A model generated the notes under the pieces. The model saw nothing but the letters and a program-made list of their open reading frames with translations. It was not told the origin of the DNA and did not search any database. From Trema orientale (taxonomy: Eukaryota > Streptophyta > Magnoliopsida > Rosales > Cannabaceae): a stretch of DNA of 64,000 nucleotides. The stretch lies in the NCBI GenBank assembly GCA_002914845.1, contig JXTC01000357.1:20615-84614 (forward strand), written 5' to 3'. Within the stretch, counting starts at the first letter, position 1. Each line of letters starts with the position of its first letter. The position numbers were made by a program, and so were the translations under genes. This document shows positions 59,345-64,000 of the stretch, one piece after another.

Positions 59345-59720
59345 TGAGGGTCAAATGAGACTTGACTCGAGGTCAACAAATTCCTGACCCAAGGTCAAGT
59401 AGCACTTGACCGAAGATGTCAAGAGCTTCTTGACCTCAAGTAGAGAAATTCAAATAAACAGGAGGTCAAGAACCTTTTGACCAAAGAGTCAAGGGCTTTT
59501 TGACCGAGAGGTCAAGGAGCTCTTGACGTTAGGCCAAGAAGCATTTGACTAAGATCAAGAAACACTTGACTCAGGTCAAAGATAAGAAGATCTTAACTCT
59601 AGTAAATAAGCTCTTGACCAGAGCCAAGAAAAACTTGGCATGGGTCCATAACGTTTGGACCTGGAGTAAGAGAAACTTTATCTGAGTCAAGAACTTTTTG
59701 ACCATAGGCTAGGATATTCT
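59345..59720. repeat. TTGAC/GTCAA palindrome cluster 2
   Basis: By eye about 20 TTGAC/GTCAA pentamers in about 370 bp, such as CTTGACTCGAGGTCAAC, CTGACCCAAGGTCAAG and TTTGACCGAGAGGTCAAG. It is denser than cluster 1, and the palindromic unit is clearer. Confidence 0.78.
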
Positions 59721-60006
59721 TGACCCTATCAGAACATTCGACCTCTGAAATATTCAGTCTATTCGAAGAAGTCAAGATAATATGCATTTCACATAAATAT
59801 AAAAGACCAACCTTTGCTTCCTCGTATGCAGCTTCTACAACACTTTTGCTTTTAAAATAAGTCGGGTTTTGCTCGGGAATAGTGGGCTTCGACACTAGAG
59901 CCTTTACTGAAAACTTAAATAGGAATTTCGTCTTCTTTTCAGTCGATGACGTGCCTACAGTTTTTGGAGAGGGCTGCTTTGCATCAATTTGACAAGTCTT
60001 TGCCAT
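59599..60006 (-). CDS. Unrecognised short ORF, possibly first exon
   Basis: ATG at 60006 opens MAKTCQIDAKQPSPKTVGTS and remains open 135 codons. Only the first 65 residues (to EAAYEEAKV, about 59812) look protein-like. Then AAG|GTTGGT could be a splice donor, and the rest reads through palindrome cluster 2. A CT-rich leader upstream on the minus strand (60020-60240) would suit a plant 5' UTR. No domain recognised; it might be a transposon-borne or decayed gene. Confidence 0.3.
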   Translation of the reverse strand: MAKTCQIDAKQPSPKTVGTSSTEKKTKFLFKFSVKALVSKPTIPEQNPTYFKSKSVVEAAYEEAKVGLLYLCEMHIILTSSNRLNISEVECSDRVKNILAYGQKVLDSDKVSLTPGPNVMDPCQVFLGSGQELIY

Positions 60007-60760
60007 TATCGAATTTTTTGAGTTCGTTGAAGAAAAGAAAAATGCTTCTTGGTGAAGATGGATGTGAGATTTTCGAGTTTAAACTAAGGTGGTTTTTTAT
60101 TTCGGTTTCATAAGATTTTTTTCTTCCGATTTCAGAGAGAAAATAAAGAGAAAAATGAGAGAAAGTGGTAAAATAGAGAGAGAAAGGAGAGAAAATAGAT
60201 GCTTAAGAGTTTTACGAGGAAGTGTGTGAGGGTCATGTCATAAAATAGTTGGGTTAAAGGAGGAGCATTATCGTATTTCATACTATGTGAGGCCCATTTT
60301 TCTACTTAAGAAAACTTACTGAAAAATGTGGTGAAAACTCAAGAATACTTGTGTATTTTCCTTGACGTAAATACAGAGTAGCATCATATATCAGTAAGAT
60401 ATTCTTAACTACATGCTATGTTCATAGCACGAAATCGATTTCATTTTGATGGGTAGCCTTCATACAGAACAACAAATTAAAGCATACACAAACAGACCAA
60501 TCCCAAAAAGCAAAAATAAAAAATAAAACAAAAACACTCCAATACTGCACAAGCAGTTGCTTTATTGATCAAGTAAGCCTACTATTGAAGACAAGCAAAC
60601 TTTCAAAACTGAATAATCAAAAGGTAAGCTCAAGATCAGTAAGTACTGTCCATCTTCCAGGAGGAGTCTTTATTGTGAGTAACAGATTCCTACAAGAAAT
60701 AAACTGTATGATGTGCAAGCTTAGTCGTAAAATCTTAAAGAAATCATTTATAAAACGATA
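60007..60760. other. Intergenic between orphan ORF and DUF247 copy 3
   Basis: Holds the GA/CT-rich stretch upstream of the orphan ORF (60120-60200) and the presumed 3' flank of the DUF247 locus. No further gene is supported. Confidence 0.4.
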
Positions 60761-61046
60761 TTTACCTCTTTCAATCCATCTCTCACTTTTTAGGATTGAC
60801 AGCGTAGTAAGCCTGAATGGCAGTAAATATAAGTGCTGTTGCTGCAGCCAAAAGTGCCAAGATAGTCCAAGGGCTTCTAAAATGATCTTTATAGAACTGA
60901 GCTATCCAAACAACGACTCTGCGCTCGTAGTGCCTTTGTATTTCATTTTTCACTTCAAAATAAGTGTCGTGCGGCACCAAGTGGCTGCCTATGGTATTGA
61001 ACAATTGAGCTACTTCGGCATCACTACTAAGGTGATTTCGAAGTAN
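60761..61046 (-). pseudogene. Duplicated 3' end of DUF247 copy 3, ending at an N
   Basis: 60761-61046 is nearly identical to 61049-61334 at a fixed offset of 288 bp: the last roughly 80 codons (FNTIGSHLVPHDTYFEVKN, ERRVVVWIAQFYKD, membrane helix, VNPKK) plus the start of the 3' flank. It stops mid-gene exactly at the only N of the window (61046). Differences include a few substitutions (for example IFTAIQ versus LLTAIQ). This may be a true tandem duplication or an assembly join of two haplotypes. Confidence 0.85.
61046..61046. other. Single undetermined base (N)
   Basis: The only ambiguous base, sitting exactly at the duplication junction; likely marks a scaffold join or unresolved base. Confidence 0.95.
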
Positions 61047-61070
61047 TGTTTACCTCTTTCCATCCATCTC

Positions 61071-62482
61071 TCACTTTTTAGGATTGATAGCGTAGTAAGC
61101 CTGAATGGCAGTAAGTAGAAGTGCTGTTGCTGCAGCCAATAGTGCCAAGATAGTCCAAGGGCTTCTAAAATGGTCTTTATAGAACTGAGCTATCCAAACA
61201 ACGACTCTGCGCTCGTAGTGCCTTTGTATTTCATTTTTCACTTCAAAATAAGTGTCGTGCGGCACCAAGTGGCTGCCTATGGTATTGAACAATTGAGCTA
61301 CTTCGGCATCACTACTAAGGTGATTTCGAAGTATGTGCGCCGATCGTAGATCTTTAACGTCCTGTTCACTGTCAATGAGTGAATCTAGGAAGCTCAGATA
61401 AGAAGTGACCGTATAATTAGTACTATAATTATCAGGGCACATCTCATAAGCAACCAAATTCAACAATTTGCGTGCAGTTGAATAATCCACAATCAATGGA
61501 GGAAGTAATAGTTGACCAAAAATGAAGAATCGAGAACTGAAAGATATTGATCTCAGGCCACTAGTATAGCGAGGCCTTAGTTTTATCCCAACCGCTTTAA
61601 GGTCCTGGACATTGCGAAAAGACCGTCTGTAGTCAGAAAGTAAAGGGTCTTGTACTACCTTGCCTTCATATCCGTGTACAGTGAAATCACGGTCATCTTC
61701 AAATAAAAGCTCTGATCTGAGAAGGTCAAGAAGATGTACGGGTTCTTTATTACCTACAAAAAGTTTATTTGGCCTTAAACGGCTTAGGTAGCGTACGTGT
61801 CGCCGATGACTATAGTAATTCACCGGTGCCATAATGTTCATAAAAATAAATCGATAAATGCTTTTTATCAATTTTATCATATGGACACTCAAATTCATCA
61901 ATAGCATAAGTACTTGAAAAGGAATTTGATTTTCCAGCAAAAATAAATCCTGTCGGATCCAAGCTGCTTGGCCACTATTAATCTCAAAGCCTTTTAAGTC
62001 ACCATTAACATAACTAAATATAAATTGTAGTACCGAACACCCATCCAAGAACAACATCCTGGCCAGTTTGTCATCATCATAGGACTTCTTATTAATTACC
62101 TTCGTATCAAAGCGCTGCCTTATCTCGGGAATGTTTTTCTTGATTTCCTTGAGTAAAGTTTCAGCTGTTTGGTCGCTATCTGTGATGAATTTCACTGCCA
62201 ATCTATGCTTGAGGTCCTTCTTTTGCAACCTCTTGGTGTTCGAATGAAGAGGACCAATTGCAAGCTCCCTTGGCGTAAAATACTCTTTAAAATTTCCTTC
62301 TCGCTGCATGATCTTCGGAACCTTTGTATCTTTATAAATTGTTGATCATCTTTATTAACTTCTTGAGCTCCACTCCTGATTTGTAGTCGCACCAATTCTA
62401 ATTTTTTCATTAGGTCATCATCATCTATGGTCAGCTTGGGTTGCCGTCCAATGGGAATTTGGACATCCTGACCCGCCATCAT
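61071..62482 (-). pseudogene. DUF247 (UPF0481) family copy 3, one-base frameshift
   Basis: Coding starts at ATG 62482 (MMAGQDVQIPIGRQPK, or the next Met at 62479) and reads QQFIKIQ. Then a missing C on the + strand at 62321-62322 (two C where copies 1 and 2 have three) shifts the frame. Thereafter 61071-62309 is open: GNFKEYFTPRELAIGPLH, LARMLFLDGCSVLQFI, RQDLFLLENQIPFQVL, LLDLLRSELLF, RSFRNVQDLKAVGIKLR, LPPLIVDYSTARKLLNLVA, YLSFLDSLI, and a C-terminal helix (LALLAAATALLLTAIQAYYA). The total with one base added is 1413 nt, 470 aa, close to copy 2. It is either a recent pseudogene or a base error, given the nearby N. Same strand as copies 1 and 2. Confidence 0.9.
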
Positions 62483-63659
62483 CTCTAATCTGTGCAAAAT
62501 CTGCAGGCGATGAGTAGTTTCTGTTTGTTATTAAAAAGTTCCATCCCATATTTTTTTCTTATTGGAAACAAAATTATACATATAACGACATATACCTCCC
62601 AAAGACAACTCTGAATCTCGGAATGCTTATGCTAGCCTTCCTTTTGGCATTGATGGTATTATGGCTTGTGTGTGCAGAACAGAATGAAATATATTGAATG
62701 GAGTATTAGCTGTGATATGATTTTGGCAGGAAGTTGTTTTATTTCATAATCAAAGTAATGATAGCATTCACATGGGAGTAAGAAAGGTCAACAAGGAAAT
62801 ATTTCTGTAAAGTTTGTTGTTTGTTTGTGGATGGACCATAGGTATGAGAAAGGCATGTCCTTTGTTTTATTAAAAGATTTGTTTAGGGCAGGGACGAGCT
62901 GAGCCGGGTACTCAAATTCCAGGCCCGCTCGCTCCTTTTATAGGGCCGGGCGGCCCCTTTTTGCAGCACTACAGGTAAGAGAGAGCTTTTTAGAGAGGGT
63001 AGCATAAAAAGGTACGAATAGGCTTGCAATAGAATATGTTATGTAACGTTTTTTTCGGCCTAGTTGTACCAAGATCCTTATCTTACCCATTTATACAAGC
63101 TAGAGTTGGTTAGTGCTCAAGGCTACCGACTATGATTTGTGGTTAATATGAGTGTGTCTAGTACCTTCTTTTGCTACAGCCACTAATTTTTACTTCTTTC
63201 CCACATATATCAAGAGATTCCATGATATACTTTTATTCTTTCCTTCTTGCTCAGATTGATCTCTCCATTAGCCACTTAAGTTTTCTCGTTTTCGTTATTG
63301 ATACTTAGTCTAATATAAGCTGCTGGAGCTATAAATATTGTTGTTGAACTAAATCAGTTTAACTAAAACAAACTGAGTCAGTAGCAACTAGAAGTCCCTT
63401 AGAGATTTATGTAAATTCACATAATGTTGATGATAAGTAGACACAACATGACATAATAACCACTATGGTGCTAGGTATCATTCTGGGATACTAACTCCAT
63501 GGGTCCCGCTAATATTATATATATATCAAATAATATAAGTTACATGGTATAGAAAAAGCTAACTAGCATCAGCATAACACAAAACTTCACTCGTACTACT
63601 CCTTGGTATGTTTCGATTTTATTCTCGATGGAAGTCCGAATATCGACTTTTAGGAACAA
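62483..63659. other. Upstream/intergenic region, no gene
   Basis: Next to copy 3, CGCCTGCAG on the minus strand is an acceptor-like site fitting the shared 5' UTR intron. A GC-rich patch (GGGCCGGGCGGCCCC) lies near 62941-62955. Otherwise AT-rich with nothing supportable. Confidence 0.4.
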
Positions 63660-63793
63660 TTTCTTTTACCAATTGATGTGGACTTAATCAAAAGTATCCC
63701 TTTGAGTTTGAATCATCATGAAGATACCTTCATTTTGCATTATGATTCTTCAAGTTTATATACTGTGAAGTCTGGATATCACCATATAGTTTC
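63660..63793 (+). pseudogene. LINE connecting-region fragment
   Basis: The + strand reads FLLPIDVDLIKSIPLSLNHH, EDTFILHYDSSSLYTVKSGY. This matches the LINE segment just before the zinc region (IP...DW.H...G.Y.VKSGY); the same region is in the 55-57 kb LINE (ATIPLNVEGDKDKLCWH). It is cut at 63794 by the next element. Confidence 0.65.
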
Positions 63794-64000
63794 TGTTAGG
63801 AGATCGGCTTTGTAAAAACGACAACACATAGCTAAAATAAGACTTGAAAAAATTTGGGCAAATTGAAAAAGATAAAGCACACAAAAGATTTAACGTGATT
63901 CACCCAATTTAAGCTACGTTTACGGACAAGGCTATGAAGAATTTCATAATGAAAAGGAGATTACAACTCACTTCTCTCTAAATACAAGGAGAAAACAAAT
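63794..64000. mobile_element. Start of an LTR-type insertion, cut by window end
   Basis: TGTTAGGAGATCGGC interrupts the LINE fragment. It is followed by AAGATTTAACGTGATTCACC and TACGTTTACGGACAAGGC, a pattern common in plant copia LTRs (the antisense of the transcript start area). The far end is outside the window. Confidence 0.5.

Noticed and set aside
58060..59720. CRISPR-like array
   Set aside because: Plant DNA, irregular units, no uniform spacers and no cas genes; palindromes are imperfect and on both strands.

Overview
This is nuclear DNA of a flowering plant, most likely a eudicot. It is AT-rich, packed with plant LTR retrotransposons and LINE remnants, and its only host-type genes are three members of the plant-specific DUF247 (UPF0481) family. 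Nothing bacterial, organellar or viral is visible. I cannot name the species.

Layout. (1) 1-6753: the 3' part of a Ty3/gypsy element of the Tat type on the + strand, with RNase H, a second RNase H and integrase. Behind pol, on the opposite strand, lies a spliced accessory gene with its own TATA-like promoter, and the element ends in a 593-bp LTR. (2) 7440-9038: DUF247 gene 1 (-), apparently intact. (3) 10.3-10.65 kb: a degenerate foldback element. (4) 10825-15601: a complete chromodomain-bearing Ty3/gypsy element (-) with two 336-bp LTRs, PBS, PPT and a GTTTG target duplication. Four in-frame stops and an inverted piece of gag kill it. (5) 16.7-27.1 kb: a decayed Ty3/gypsy remnant split by an old Ty1/copia element (17684-26509, target duplication TCGTC). 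(6) 27103-46641: two related SIRE-like Ty1/copia elements fused head to head through truncated 5' LTRs. They form a giant imperfect inverted repeat whose left arm carries two further solo-LTR-like insertions. (7) 47.6-48.1 kb: a LINE-type RNase H remnant. (8) 51234-52706: DUF247 gene 2 (-). (9) 53062-53417: a well-preserved 356-bp foldback element of the same family as that at 10.3 kb. (10) 55.0-57.1 kb: the 3' half of a LINE (+). (11) 58.0-59.7 kb: two unusual clusters of TTGAC/GTCAA half-sites. (12) 60761-62482: DUF247 copy 3 (-), carrying a one-base frameshift, with a duplicated 3' end next to a single N. (13) 63.66-64.0 kb: a LINE fragment broken by the start of another LTR.

How it fits together: the three DUF247 copies share one orientation and look like an old tandem cluster. 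Copies 1 and 2 are now about 42 kb apart, and most of that gap is nested retroelements. Retroelement damage is mostly stop codons explained by C-to-T or G-to-A changes, consistent with methylated, silenced repeats. The most original signals are the spliced antisense gene in the Tat element, the TTGAC palindrome clusters, the head-to-head copia pair, and the variable linker with tandem repeats in the DUF247 genes. All calls come from reading the sequence; no database search was run.
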